A stretch of DNA of 64,000 nucleotides from Pristionchus mayeri (lineage: Eukaryota > Nematoda > Chromadorea > Rhabditida > Neodiplogasteridae). Shown here in pieces: positions 44,279 to 56,445 of the stretch. Below the pieces are notes generated by a model that was given only the letters and a program-made list of their open reading frames with translations, ran no database searches and was not told the origin of the DNA. The stretch is taken from positions 36,314,661-36,378,660 of the forward strand of contig BTRK01000002.1 in NCBI GenBank assembly GCA_036245805.1, read 5' to 3'. A program made the translations under genes and the position numbers. How positions within the stretch are numbered: the stretch's first letter is position 1; every line of letters starts with the position of its first letter.

Positions 44279-47200
44279 GTGACCAATTCAAATCTGATCA
44301 GACCGGGAGATTCTAGGGAGAAGGGAACTGATCGAGTGGTCAAGAGAAGGAAGGGGGAAGAAGGGAGGGAAGAGCACTCGAGGCCTTCGTCCGTAGAATT
44401 CCCGGTGACCAATTCAAATCTGATCAGACCGGGAGATTCTAGGGAGAAGGGAACTGATCGAGTGGTCAAGAGAAGGAAGGGGGAAGAAGGGAGGGAAGAG
44501 CACTCGAGGCCTTCGTCCGTAGAATTCCCGGTGACCAATTCAAATCTGATCAGACCGGGAGATTCTAGGGAGAAGGCAACTGATCGAGTGGTCAAGAGAA
44601 GGAAGGGGGAAGAAGGGAGGGAAGAGCACTCGAGGCCTTCGTCCGTAGAATTCCCAGTGACCAATTCAAATCTGATCAGACCGGGAGATTCTAGGGAGAA
44701 GGGAACTGATCGAGTGGTCAAGAGAAGGAAGGGGGAAGAAGGGAGGGAAGAGCACTCGAGGCCCTCGTCCTTAGAATTCCCGGTGCCCAATTCAAATCTG
44801 ATCAGACCGGGAGATTCTAGTGAGAAGGGAACTGATCGAGTGGTCAAGAGAAGGAAGGGGGAAGAAGGGAGAGAAGAGCACTCGAGGCCCTCGTCCGTAG
44901 AATTCCCGGTGACCAATTCAAATCTGATCAGACCGGGAGATTCTAGGGAGAAGGGAACTGATCGAGTGGTCAAGAGAAGGAAGGGGGAAGAAGGGAGGGA
45001 AGAGCACTCGAGGCCCTCGTCCGTAGAATTCCCGGTGACCAATTCAAATCTGATCAGACCGGGAGATTCTAGGGAGAAGGGAACTGATCGAGTGGTCAAG
45101 AGAAGGAAGGGGGAAGAAGGGAGGGAAGAGCACTCGAGGCCCTCGTCCGTAGAATTCCCGGTGACCAATTCAAATCTGATCAGACCGGGAGATTCTAGGG
45201 AGAAGGGAACTGATCGAGTGCTGAGGAGAAGGAAGGGGGAAGAAGGGAGGGAAGAGCACTCGAGGCCCTCGTCAATAGAATTCCCGGTGACCAATTCAAA
45301 TCTGATCAGACCGGGAGATTCTAGGGAGAAGGCAACTGATCGAGTGGTCAAGAGAAGGAAGGGGGAAGAAGGGAGGGAAGAGCACTCGAGGCCTTCGTCC
45401 GTAGAATTCCCAGTGACCAATTCAAATCTGATCAGACCGGGAGATTCTAGGGAGAAGGGAACTGATCGAGTGGTCAAGAGAAGGAAGGGGGAAGAAGGGA
45501 GGGAAGAGCACTCGAGGCCTTCGTCCATAGAATTCCCGGTGACCAATTCAAATCTGATCAGACCGGGAGATTCTAGGGAGAAGGCAACTGATCGAGTGGT
45601 CAAGAGAAGGAAGGGGGAAGAAGGGAGGGAAGAGCACTCGAGGCCTTCGTCCGTAGAATTCCCAGTGACCAATTCAAATCTGATCAGACCGGGAGATTCT
45701 AGGGAGAAGGGAACTGATCGAGTGGTCAAGAGAAGGAAGGACGAAGAAGGGAGGGAAGAGCACTCGAGGCCCTCGTCCGTAGAATTCCCGGTGACCAATT
45801 CAAATCTGATCAGACCGGGAGATTCTAGGGAGAAGGGAACTGATCGAGTGGTCAAGAGAAGGAAGGGGGAAGAAGGGAGAGAAGAGCACTCGAGGCCTTC
45901 GTCCGTAGAATTCCCGGTGACCAATTCAAATCTTTTCAGACCGGGAGATTCTAGGGAGAAGGGAACTGATCGAGTGGTCAAGAGAAGGAAGGGGGAAGAA
46001 GGGAGGGAAGAGCACTCGAGGCCCTCGTCCGTAGAATTCCCGGTGACCAATTCAAATCTGATCAGACCGGGAGATTCTAGGGAGAAGGGAACTGATCGAG
46101 TGGTCAAGAGAAGGAAGGGGGAAGAAGGGAGGGAAGAGCACTCGAGGCCCTCGTCCTTAGAATTCCCGGTGCCCAATTCAAATCTGATCAGACCGGGAGA
46201 TTCTAGGGAGAAGGGAACTGATCGAGTGGTCAAGAGAAGGGAGGGGGAAGAAGGGAGGGAAGAGCACTCGAGGCCCTCGTCCGTAGAATTCCCGGTGCCC
46301 AATTCAAATCTGATCAGACCGGGAGATTCTAGGGAGAAGGGAACTGATCGAGTGGTCAAGAGAAGGAAGGGGGAAGAAGGGAGGGAAGAGCACTCGAGGC
46401 CCTCGTCCGTAGAATTCCCGGTGACCAATTCAAATCTGATCAGACCAGGAGATTCTAGGGAGAAGGGAACTGATCGAGTGGTCAAGAGAAGGAAGGGGGA
46501 AGAAGGGAGGGAAGAGCACTCGAGGCCCTCGTCCGTAGAATTCCCGGTGCCCAATTCAAATCTGATCAGACCGGGAGATTCTAGGGAGAAGGGAACTGAT
46601 CGAGTGGTCAAGAGAAGGAAGGGGGAAGAAGGGAGGGAAGAGCACTCGAGGCCCTCGTCCGTAGAATTCCCGGTGACCAATTCAAATCTGATCAGACCGG
46701 GAGATTCTAGGGAGAAGGGAACTGATCGAGTGGTCAAGAGAAGGAAGGGGGAAGAAGGGAGGGAAGAGCACTCGAGGCCCTCGTCCTTAGAATTCCCGGT
46801 GCCCAATTCAAATCTGATCAGACCGGGAGATTCTAGGGAGAAGGGAACTGATCGAGTGGTCAAGAGAAGGAAGGGGGAAGAAGGGAGGGAAGAGCACTCG
46901 AGGCCCTCGTCCGTAGAATTCCCGGTGCCCAATTCAAATCTGATCAGACCGGGAGATTCTAGGGAGAAGGGAACTGATCGAGTGGTCAAGAGAAGGAAGG
47001 GGGAAGAAGGGAGGGAAGAGCACTCGAGGCCCTCGTCCGTAGAATTCCCGGTGACCAATTCAAATCTGATCAGACCGGGAGATTCTAGGGAGAAGGGAAC
47101 TGATCGAGTGGTCAAGAGAAGGAAGGGGGAAGAAGGGAGGGAAGAGCACTCGAGGCCCTCGTCCGTAGAATTCCCGGTGCCCAATTCAAATCTGATCAGA

Positions 47201-50200
47201 CCGGGAGATTCTAGGGAGAAGGGAACTGATCGAGTGGTCAAGAGAAGGAAGGGGGAAGAAGGGAGGGAAGAGCACTCGAGGCCCTCGTCCGTAGAATTCC
47301 CGGTGACCAATTCAAATCTGATCAGACCGGGAGATTCTAGGGAGAAGGGAACTGATCGAGTGGTCAAGAGAAGGAAGGGGGAAGAAGGGAGGGAAGAGCA
47401 CTCGAGGCCCTCGTCCGTAGAATTCCCGGTGCCCAATTCAAATCTGATCAGACCGGGAGATTCTAGGGAGAAGGGAACTGATCGAGTGGTCAAGAGAAGG
47501 AAGGGGGAAGAAGGGAGGGAAGAGCACTCGAGGCCCTCGTCCGTAGAATTCCCGGTGACCAATTCAAATCTGATCAGACCGGGAGATTCTAGGGAGAAGG
47601 GAACTGATCGAGTGGTGAGGAGAAGGAAGGGGGAAGAAGGGAGGGAAGAGCACTCGAGGCCCTCGTCAATAGAATTCCCGGTGACCAATTCAAATCTGAT
47701 CAGACCGGGAGATTCTAGGGAGAAGGCAACTGATCGAGTGGTCAAGAGAAGGAAGGGGGAGAATGGAGGGAAGAGCACTCGAGGCCCTCGTCCGTAGAAT
47801 TCCCAGTGACCAATTCAAATCTGATCAGACCGGGCATTCTAGGGAGAAGGGAACTGATCGAGTGGTCAAGAGAAGGAAGGGGGAAGAAGGGAGGGAAGAG
47901 CACTCGAGGCCCTCGTCCGTAGAATTCCCGGTGACCAATTCAAATCTGATCAGACCGGGAGATTCTAGGGAGAAGGGAACTGATCGAGTGGTCAAGAGAA
48001 GGAAGGGGGAAGAAGGGAGGGAAGAGCACTCGAGGCCCTCGTCCGTAGAATTCCCGGTGCCCAATTCAAATCTGATCAGACCGGGAGATTCTAGGGAGAA
48101 GGGAACTGATCGAGTGGTCAAGAGAAGGAAGGGGGAAGAGCACTCGAGGCCCTCGTCCGTAGAATTCCCGGTGACCAATTCAAATCTGATCAGACCGGGA
48201 GATTCTAGGGAGAAGGGAACTGATCGCGTGGTCAAGAGAAGGAAGGGGGAAGAAGGGAGGGAAGAGCACTCGAGGCCCTCGTCCGTAGAATTCCCGGTGC
48301 CCAATTCAAATCTGATCAGACCGGGAGATTCTAGGGAGAAGGGAACTGATCGAGTGGTCAAGAGAAGGAAGGGGGAAGAAGGGAGGGAAGAGCACTCGAG
48401 GCCCTCGTCCGTAGAATTCCCGGTGACCAATTCAAATCTGATCAGACCGGGAGATTCTAGGGAGAAGGGAACTGATCGAGTGGTGAGGAGAAGGAAGGGG
48501 GAAGAAGGGAGGGAAGAGCACTCGAGGCCCTCGTCCGTAGAATTCCCGGTGACCAATTCAAATCTGATCAGACCGGGAGATTCTAGGGAGAAGGGAACTG
48601 ATCGAGTGGTCAAGAGAAGGAAGGGGGAAGAAGGGAGGGAAGAGCACTCGAGGCCCTCGTCCGTAGAATTCCCGGTGACCAATTCAAATCTGATCAGACC
48701 GGGAGATTCTAGGGAGAAGGGAACTGATCGAGTGGTCAAGAGAAGGAAGGGGGAAGAAGGGAGGGAAGAGCACTCGAGGCCCTCGTCCGTAGAATTCCCG
48801 GTGCCCAATTCAAATCTGATCAGACCGGGAGATTCTAGGGAGAAGGGAACTGATCGAGTGGTCAAGAGAAGGAAGGGGGAAGAAGGGAGGGAAGAGCACT
48901 CGAGGCCCTCGTCCGTAGAATTCCCGGTGACCAATTCAAATCTGATCAGACCGGGAGATTCTAGGGAGAAGGGAACTGATCGAGTGGTCAAGAGAAGGAA
49001 GGGGGAAGAAGGGAGGGAAGAGCACTCGAGGCCCTCGTCCGTAGAATTCCCGGTGCCCAATTCAAATCTGATCAGACCGGGAGATTCTAGGGAGAAGGGA
49101 ACTGATCGAGTGGTCAAGAGAAGGAAGGGGGAAGAAGGGAGGGAAGAGCACTCGAGGCCCTCGTCCGTAGAATTCCCGGTGACCAATTCAAATCTGATCA
49201 GACCGGGAGATTCTAGGGAGAAGGGAACTGATCGAGTGGTGAGGAGAAGGAAGGGGGAAGAAGGGAGGGAAGAGCACTCGAGGCCCTCGTCCGTAGAATT
49301 CCCGGTGACCAATTCAAATCTGATCAGACCGGGAGATTCTAGGGAGAAGGGAACTGATCGAGTGGTCAAGAGAAGGAAGGGGGAAGAAGGGAGGGAAGAG
49401 CACTCGAGGCCCTCGTCCGTAGAATTCCCGGTGCCCAATTCAAATCTGATCAGACCGGGAGATTCTAGGGAGAAGGGAACTGATCGAGTGGTCAAGAGAA
49501 GGAAGGGGGAAGAAGGGAGGGAAGAGCACTCGAGGCCCTCGTCCGTAGAATTCCCGGTGCCCAATTCAAATCTGATCAGACCGGGAGATTCTAGGGAGAA
49601 GGGAACTGATCGAGTGGTCAAGAGAAGGAAGGGGGAAGAAGGGAGGGAAGAGCACTCGAGGCCCTCGTCCGTAGAATTCCCGGTGACCAATTCAAATCTG
49701 ATCAGACCGGGAGATTCTAGGGAGAAGGGAACTGATCGAGTGGTGAGGAGAAGGAAGGGGGAAGAAGGGAGGGAAGAGCACTCGAGGCCCTCGTCAATAG
49801 AATTCCCGGTGACCAATTCAAATCTGATCAGACCGGGAGATTCTAGGGAGAAGGCAACTGATCGAGTGGTCAAGAGAAGGAAGGGGGAGAATGGAGGGAA
49901 GAGCACTCGAGGCCCTCGTCCGTAGAATTCCCAGTGACCAATTCAAATCTGATCAGACCGGGCATTCTAGGGAGAAGGGAACTGATCGAGTGGTCAAGAG
50001 AAGGAAGGGGGAAGAAGGGAGGGAAGAGCACTCGAGGCCCTCGTCCGTAGAATTCCCGGTGACCAATTCAAATCTGATCAGACCGGGAGATTCTAGGGAG
50101 AAGGGAACTGATCGAGTGGTCAAGAGAAGGAAGGGGGAAGAAGGGAGGGAAGAGCACTCGAGGCCCTCGTCCGTAGAATTCCCGGTGCCCAATTCAAATC

Positions 50201-53200
50201 TGATCAGACCGGGAGATTCTAGGGAGAAGGGAACTGATCGAGTGGTCAAGAGAAGGAAGGGGGAAGAGCACTCGAGGCCCTCGTCCGTAGAATTCCCGGT
50301 GACCAATTCAAATCTGATCAGACCGGGAGATTCTAGGGAGAAGGGAACTGATCGCGTGGTCAAGAGAAGGAAGGGGGAAGAAGGGAGGGAAGAGCACTCG
50401 AGGCCCTCGTCCGTAGAATTCCCGGTGCCCAATTCAAATCTGATCAGACCGGGAGATTCTAGGGAGAAGGGAACTGATCGAGTGGTCAAGAGAAGGAAGG
50501 GGGAAGAAGGGAGGGAAGAGCACTCGAGGCCCTCGTCCGTAGAATTCCCGGTGACCAATTCAAATCTGATCAGACCGGGAGATTCTAGGGAGAAGGGAAC
50601 TGATCGAGTGGTGAGGAGAAGGAAGGGGGAAGAAGGGAGGGAAGAGCACTCGAGGCCCTCGTCCGTAGAATTCCCGGTGACCAATTCAAATCTGATCAGA
50701 CCGGGAGATTCTAGGGAGAAGGGAACTGATCGAGTGGTCAAGAGAAGGAAGGGGGAAGAAGGGAGGGAAGAGCACTCGAGGCCCTCGTCCGTAGAATTCC
50801 CGGTGCCCAATTCAAATCTGATCAGACCGGGAGATTCTAGGGAGAAGGGAACTGATCGAGTGGTCAAGAGAAGGAAGGGGGAAGAAGGGAGGGAAGAGCA
50901 CTCGAGGCCCTCGTCCGTAGAATTCCCGGTGACCAATTCAAATCTGATCAGACCGGGAGATTCTAGGGAGAAGGGAACTGATCGAGTGGTCAAGAGAAGG
51001 AAGGGGGAAGAAGGGAGGGAAGAGCACTCGAGGCCCTCGTCCGTAGAATTCCCGGTGCCCAATTCAAATCTGATCAGACCGGGAGATTCTAGGGAGAAGG
51101 GAACTGATCGAGTGGTCAAGAGAAGGAAGGGGGAAGAAGGGAGGGAAGAGCACTCGAGGCCCTCGTCCGTAGAATTCCCGGTGACCAATTCAAATCTGAT
51201 CAGACCGGGAGATTCTAGGGAGAAGGGAACTGATCGAGTGGTGAGGAGAAGGAAGGGGGAAGAAGGGAGGGAAGAGCACTCGAGGCCCTCGTCAATAGAA
51301 TTCCCGGTGACCAATTCAAATCTGATCAGACCGGGAGATTCTAGGGAGAAGGCAACTGATCGAGTGGTCAAGAGAAGGAAGGGGGAGAATGGAGGGAAGA
51401 GCACTCGAGGCCCTCGTCCGTAGAATTCCCAGTGACCAATTCAAATCTGATCAGACCGGGCATTCTAGGGAGAAGGGAACTGATCGAGTGGTCAAGAGAA
51501 GGAAGGGGGAAGAAGGGAGGGAAGAGCACTCGAGGCCCTCGTCCGTAGAATTCCCGGTGACCAATTCAAATCTGATCAGACCGGGAGATTCTAGGGAGAA
51601 GGGAACTGATCGAGTGGTCAAGAGAAGGAAGGGGGAAGAAGGGAGGGAAGAGCACTCGAGGCCCTCGTCCGTAGAATTCCCGGTGCCCAATTCAAATCTG
51701 ATCAGACCGGGAGATTCTAGGGAGAAGGGAACTGATCGAGTGGTCAAGAGAAGGAAGGGGGAAGAGCACTCGAGGCCCTCGTCCGTAGAATTCCCGGTGA
51801 CCAATTCAAATCTGATCAGACCGGGAGATTCTAGGGAGAAGGGAACTGATCGAGTGGTCAAGAGAAGGAAGGGGGAAGAAGGGAGGGAAGAGCACTCGAG
51901 GCCCTCGTCCGTAGAATTCCCGGTGCCCAATTCAAATCTGATCAGACCGGGAGATTCTAGGGAGAAGGGAACTGATCGAGTGGTCAAGAGAAGGAAGGGG
52001 GAAGAAGGGAGGGAAGAGCACTCGAGGCCCTCGTCCGTAGAATTCCCGGTGACCAATTCAAATCTGATCAGACCGGGAGATTCTAGGGAGAAGGGAACTG
52101 ATCGAGTGGTGAGGAGAAGGAAGGGGGAAGAAGGGAGGGAAGAGCACTCGAGGCCCTCGTCAATAGAATTCCCGGTGACCAATTCAAATCTGATCAGACC
52201 GGGAGATTCTAGGGAGAAGGCAACTGATCGAGTGGTCAAGAGAAGGAAGGGGGAGAAGGGAGGGAAGAGCACTCGAGGCCCTCGTCCGTAGAATTCCCAG
52301 TGACCAATTCAAATCTGATCAGACCGGGCATTCTAGGGAGAAGGGAACTGATCGAGTGGTCAAGAGAAGGAAGGGGGAAGAAGGGAGGGAAGAGCACTCG
52401 AGGCCCTCGTCCGTAGAATTCCCGGTGACCAATTCAAATCTGATCAGACCGGGAGATTCTAGGGAGAAGGGAACTGATCGAGTGGTGAGGAGAAGGAAGG
52501 GGGAAGAAGGGAGGGAAGAGCACTCGAGGCCCTCGTCAATAGAATTCCCGGTGACCAATTCAAATCTGATCAGACCGGGAGATTCTAGGGAGAAGGGAAC
52601 TGATCGAGTGGTCAAGAGAAGGAAGGGGGAAGAAGGGAGGGAAGAGCACTCGAGGCCCTCGTCCTTAGAATTCCCGGTGCCCAATTCAAATCTGATCAGA
52701 CCGGGAGATTCTAGGGAGAAGGGAACTGATCGAGTGGTCAAGAGAAGGAAGGGGGAAGAAGGGAGGGAAGAGCACTCGAGGCCCTCGTCCGTAGAATTCC
52801 CGGTGCCCAATTCAAATCTGATCAGACCGGGAGATTCTAGGGAGAAGGGAACTGATCGAGTGGTCAAGAGAAGGAAGGGGTTAAGAAGGGAGGGAAGAGC
52901 ACTCGAGGCCCTCGTCAATAGAATTCCCGGTGACCAATTCAAATCTGATCAGACCGGGAGATTCTAGGGAGAAGGGAACTGATCGAGTGGTCAAGAGAAG
53001 GAAGGGGGAAGAAGGGAGGGAAGAGCACTCGAGGCCCTCGTCCGTAGAATTCCCGGTGACCAATTCAAATCTGATCAGACCGGGAGATTCTAGGGAGAAG
53101 GGAACTGATCGAGTGGTGAGGAGAAGGAAGGGGGAAGAAGGGAGGGAAGAGCACTCGAGGCCCTCGTCAATAGAATTCCCGGTGACCAATTCAAATCTGA

Positions 53201-54888
53201 TCAGACCGGGAGATTCTAGGGAGAAGGCAACTGATCGAGTGGTCAAGAGAAGGAAGGGGGAGAATGGAGGGAAGAGCACTCGAGGCCCTCGTCCGTAGAA
53301 TTCCCAGTGACCAATTCAAATCTGATCAGACCGGGCATTCTAGGGAGAAGGGAACTGATCGAGTGGTCAAGAGAAGGAAGGGGGAAGAAGGGAGGGAAGA
53401 GCACTCGAGGCCCTCGTCCGTAGAATTCCCGGTGACCAATTCAAATCTGATCAGACCGGGAGATTCTAGGGAGAAGGGAACTGATCGAGTGGTCAAGAGA
53501 AGGAAGGGGGAAGAAGGGAGGGAAGAGCACTCGAGGCCCTCGTCCGTAGAATTCCCGGTGCCCAATTCAAATCTGATCAGACCGGGAGATTCTAGGGAGA
53601 AGGGAACTGATCGAGTGGTCAAGAGAAGGAAGGGGGAAGAGCACTCGAGGCCCTCGTCCGTCGAATTCCCGGTGACCAATTCAAATCTGATCAGACCGGG
53701 AGATTCTAGGGAGAAGGGAACTGATCGAGTGGTCAAGAGAAGGAAGGGGGAAGAAGGGAGGGAAGAGCACTCGAGGCCCTCGTCCGTAGAATTCCCGGTG
53801 CCCAATTCAAATCTGATCAGACCGGGAGATTCTAGGGAGAAGGGAACTGATCGAGTGGTCAAGAGAAGGAAGGGGGAAGAAGGGAGGGAAGAGCACTCGA
53901 GGCCCTCGTCCGTAGAATTCCCGGTGACCAATTCAAATCTGATCAGACCGGGAGATTCTAGGGAGAAGGGAACTGATCGAGTGGTGAGGAGAAGGAAGGG
54001 GGAGAAGGGAGGGAAGAGCACTCGAGGCCCTCGTCCGTAGAATTCCCAGTGACCAATTCAAATCTGATCAGACCGGGCATTCTAGGGAGAAGGGAACTGA
54101 TCGAGTGGTCAAGAGAAGGAAGGGGGAAGAAGGGAGGGAAGAGCACTCGAGGCCCTCGTCCGTAGAATTCCCGGTGACCAATTCAAATCTGATCAGACCG
54201 GGAGATTCTAGGGAGAAGGGAACTGATCGAGTGGTGAGGAGAAGGAAGGGGGAAGAAGGGAGGGAAGAGCACTCGAGGCCCTCGTCAATAGAATTCCCGG
54301 TGACCAATTCAAATCTGATCAGACCGGGAGATTCTAGGGAGAAGGCAACTGATCGAGTGGTCAAGAGAAGGAAGGGGGAGAAGGGAGGGAAGAGCACTCG
54401 AGGCCCTCGTCCGTAGAATTCCCAGTGACCAATTCAAATCTGATCAGACCGGGCATTCTAGGGAGAAGGGAACTGATCGAGTGGTCAAGAGAAGGAAGGG
54501 GGAAGAAGGGAGGGAAGAGCACTCGAGGCCCTCGTCCGTAGAATTCCCGGTGACCAATTCAAATCTGATCAGACCGGGAGATTCTAGGGAGAAGGGAACT
54601 GATCGAGTGGTGAGGAGAAGGAAGGGGTTAAGAAGGGAGGGAAGAGCACTCGAGGCCCTCGTCAATAGAATTCCCGGTGACCAATTCAAATCTGATCAGA
54701 CCGGGAGATTCTAGGGAGAAGGCAACTGATCGAGTGGTCAAGAGAAGGAAGGGGGAAGAAGGGAGGGAAGAGCACTCGAGGCCCTCGTCCGTAGAATTCC
54801 CAGTGACCAATTCAAATCTGATCAGACCGGGCATTCTAGGGAGAAGGGAACTCATCGAGTGGTGAAGGTAGGGAAGGAGAAGGGGAAT
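44279..54888 (+). repeat. Array subfamily C
   Basis: Monomers with GGTGCCCAATTC alternate, often every other copy, with GGTGACCAATTC monomers, giving a local 252-bp dimer. A 114-bp monomer lacking one GAAGAAGGGAGG segment marks several higher-order blocks (near 48140, 50268, 51766 and 53640). From 47835 to 54832 the marker GGGCATTCTAGG divides the region into blocks of 17, 12, 7, 8, 6, 3 and 3 monomers. Confidence 0.85.
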
Positions 54889-55135
54889 GAGAACGGTCAG
54901 GGGGGACTCGAAATAGCGAAAAATCGATCGGTTAAGGAAGAAACGGATCAGCGGAACAATAAGTACGGGCAAAGAAAAGGGCATAGTCGATGGTAGATGA
55001 CGAGAGTGAAATGATGGTTCGCCTCTTTCCGCGTCCTTATATACACACGGGGTTCGCGTTGGAAGAGTCCGAACTCCGTCGTGGATGCTTCCTAGCTGAA
55101 CTTCGGATGGTTCCAACTTCGAGAGACGCTGAGAC

Positions 55136-55215
55136 TGGACGCGCTCTCTCAAAATCGCACGCTCTCTCGCCTCCTCTCTGCCTGTCTGCGCTCTCTCCAA
55201 TCTGCGTGTTTCCTC
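55136..55215. repeat. CTCTCTCG-type cluster, degenerate
   Basis: ACGCGCTCTCTCAAAATCGC, ACGCTCTCTCGCC and TGCGCTCTCTCCAATCTGCG are left-arm type halves repeated in the same direction without the matching right arms. Confidence 0.55.
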
Positions 55216-55659
55216 GCTGTCTTCGTGAGAATGAGTAGGGGCTGGGAGGGGAGACAGGCCAGAGGGACAGAGAGTGGAAAGTACACGAGAGATCAAAGAT
55301 CAAACGACGATCCAATATGGCAGACAACGAAAGTCGATGTGGAATGTAAGCAAACGGTCTCAACATCGCATTGTCTGTCTATGATAAATTAGACAAGACC
55401 TGAGAGGAATGTGATACCTGATAGTCAATAGCAATGATTTTTTCTTAAAGAAATGTAAGACAAAGGGTTAAATACTCCACAAGGGTATTGACAAAAGAGA
55501 TGAATGATTCCTCAAACACTGTAGTAGACGCGACCGCCTTTTCGAAAATACTGACGCTGGTTTTTGAAAATAGAATTCGACTGGGATCAGTGCCAATTTT
55601 CCAAATTCGCGTCCAACTCCGAGTACTGTATTTTGTTGAACAACCAAATTCTAGAATTG

Positions 55660-55665
55660 TTTATT
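55660..55665 (-). promoter_or_regulatory. Candidate poly(A) signal AATAAA
   Basis: On the minus strand AATAAA occurs about 112 nt downstream of the stop codon at 55777-55779, a usual distance for a nematode 3' UTR. No transcript evidence is available. Confidence 0.4.
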
Positions 55666-55776
55666 CATCGATAATTCGAGAGCTCTTTTGTCGATGTGTT
55701 TACGCGTTATCTCTGCCTGACTACTGTAGGTGTACGGTAGCTTGTGCTGGATACGGTAAGGGGTGAGTACGGTAGT

Positions 55777-56409
55777 CTAAACACGGGGAGTCTTGTGAGG
55801 TGGAGTCGGGATGGGGAGATCCGACTGTGCCATCTCGCTCCTCGGTTTCTTGGGCGGCGGACCAACGGGCAGGGCAGGAGCGGGCGCCGAGTGAGAGCCG
55901 GGAACACCTGGTATTAATCGATAGCTGGTCCCGAAGGGAGAACGTTCTACCGTAATCCTACCGTACCTCTAGCAATGGCTGCTACAAGATTCGCTCCGGG
56001 ACCCGACTTCTTCTTCCTGTTCTTCTTGTTCGGATTCTTCGCCTGAGGGTCGCCCGAGCCTGCCGAAGCACCCGCCGATGCGCCTGAATCAGGGGAGAAT
56101 CAGGGCATCAAGGTATCAGGGGAGAATCAGGGGGGTATCAGGGGAGAATTTGTAAATTTGTAAATTTGTAGGGTACGGTACCGAATTACGGTAGTCCCTG
56201 TTCGGGGAATACCGTACCCGCGGGGTCGGAGGAGAGGGAAGCGGAGCTGCGCCGGACGATCTTAGCGGGTCCGACATCGTTGCCTGCAAGGGATACGGTA
56301 GACGAGTTCGTTGGTCAGCCTCCTGATTCCTCGCCGTTGTTGTCCTTCTCCATGAGCGGAACCTCGATGGGCGAGTAGATCGTCAGCGGAAAGGCCGTGG
56401 CCGGGGTCT

Positions 56410-56445
<36 letters not shown>

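Larger units (their letters stand above)
26528..54888 (+). repeat. 28-kb satellite array, 126-bp monomer, about 220 copies
   Basis: All copies run head to tail. The monomer starts GAAGAGCACTCGAGGCCCTC, continues GTCCGTAGAATTCCCGGTGA, CCAATTCAAATCTGATCAGA, CCGGGAGATTCTAGGGAGAA, GGGAACTGATCGAGTGGTCA, and ends in a 33-nt purine run with GGGGGAAGAAGGGAGGG. It contains EcoRI, XhoI and BclI sites and the stem TCCCGGT...ACCGGGA (21-nt loop). Because 126 is divisible by three and the unit lacks stops in one frame on each strand, both strands show ORFs of up to about 1,200 codons. Changes between copies fall at all codon positions and often alter the residue (ACC, ATC or CCC at one codon), which argues against a protein. 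The right end decays after 54840. Confidence 0.98.
54889..55776. other. Intergenic region right of the array
   Basis: Purine-rich decayed satellite-like sequence (GGTAGGGAAGGAGAAGGGG) gives way to unique DNA. A CTCTCTCG-type cluster lies at 55136-55215 and a GATCAAAGATCAAA motif near 55291. A candidate poly(A) signal for the minus-strand gene lies at 55660-55665. I see no exons. Confidence 0.5.

Noticed and set aside
26517..54040. Very long ORFs (hundreds to about 1,200 codons) on both strands of the array
   Set aside because: They arise because a 126-bp unit without stops in one frame per strand is repeated. Starts are arbitrary, no splice or flanking coding sequence is attached, and unit differences change amino acids freely.
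26528..54888. CRISPR-like interpretation of the regular repeats
   Set aside because: There are no unique spacers; the whole 126-bp unit is repeated, and the surrounding genes are eukaryotic with introns.
56315..56317. TGA as the natural stop of the membrane protein
   Set aside because: Four further exon-like segments with matching phase and a final TAG follow, which is better explained by a GC-AG intron. Kept as the alternative reading.
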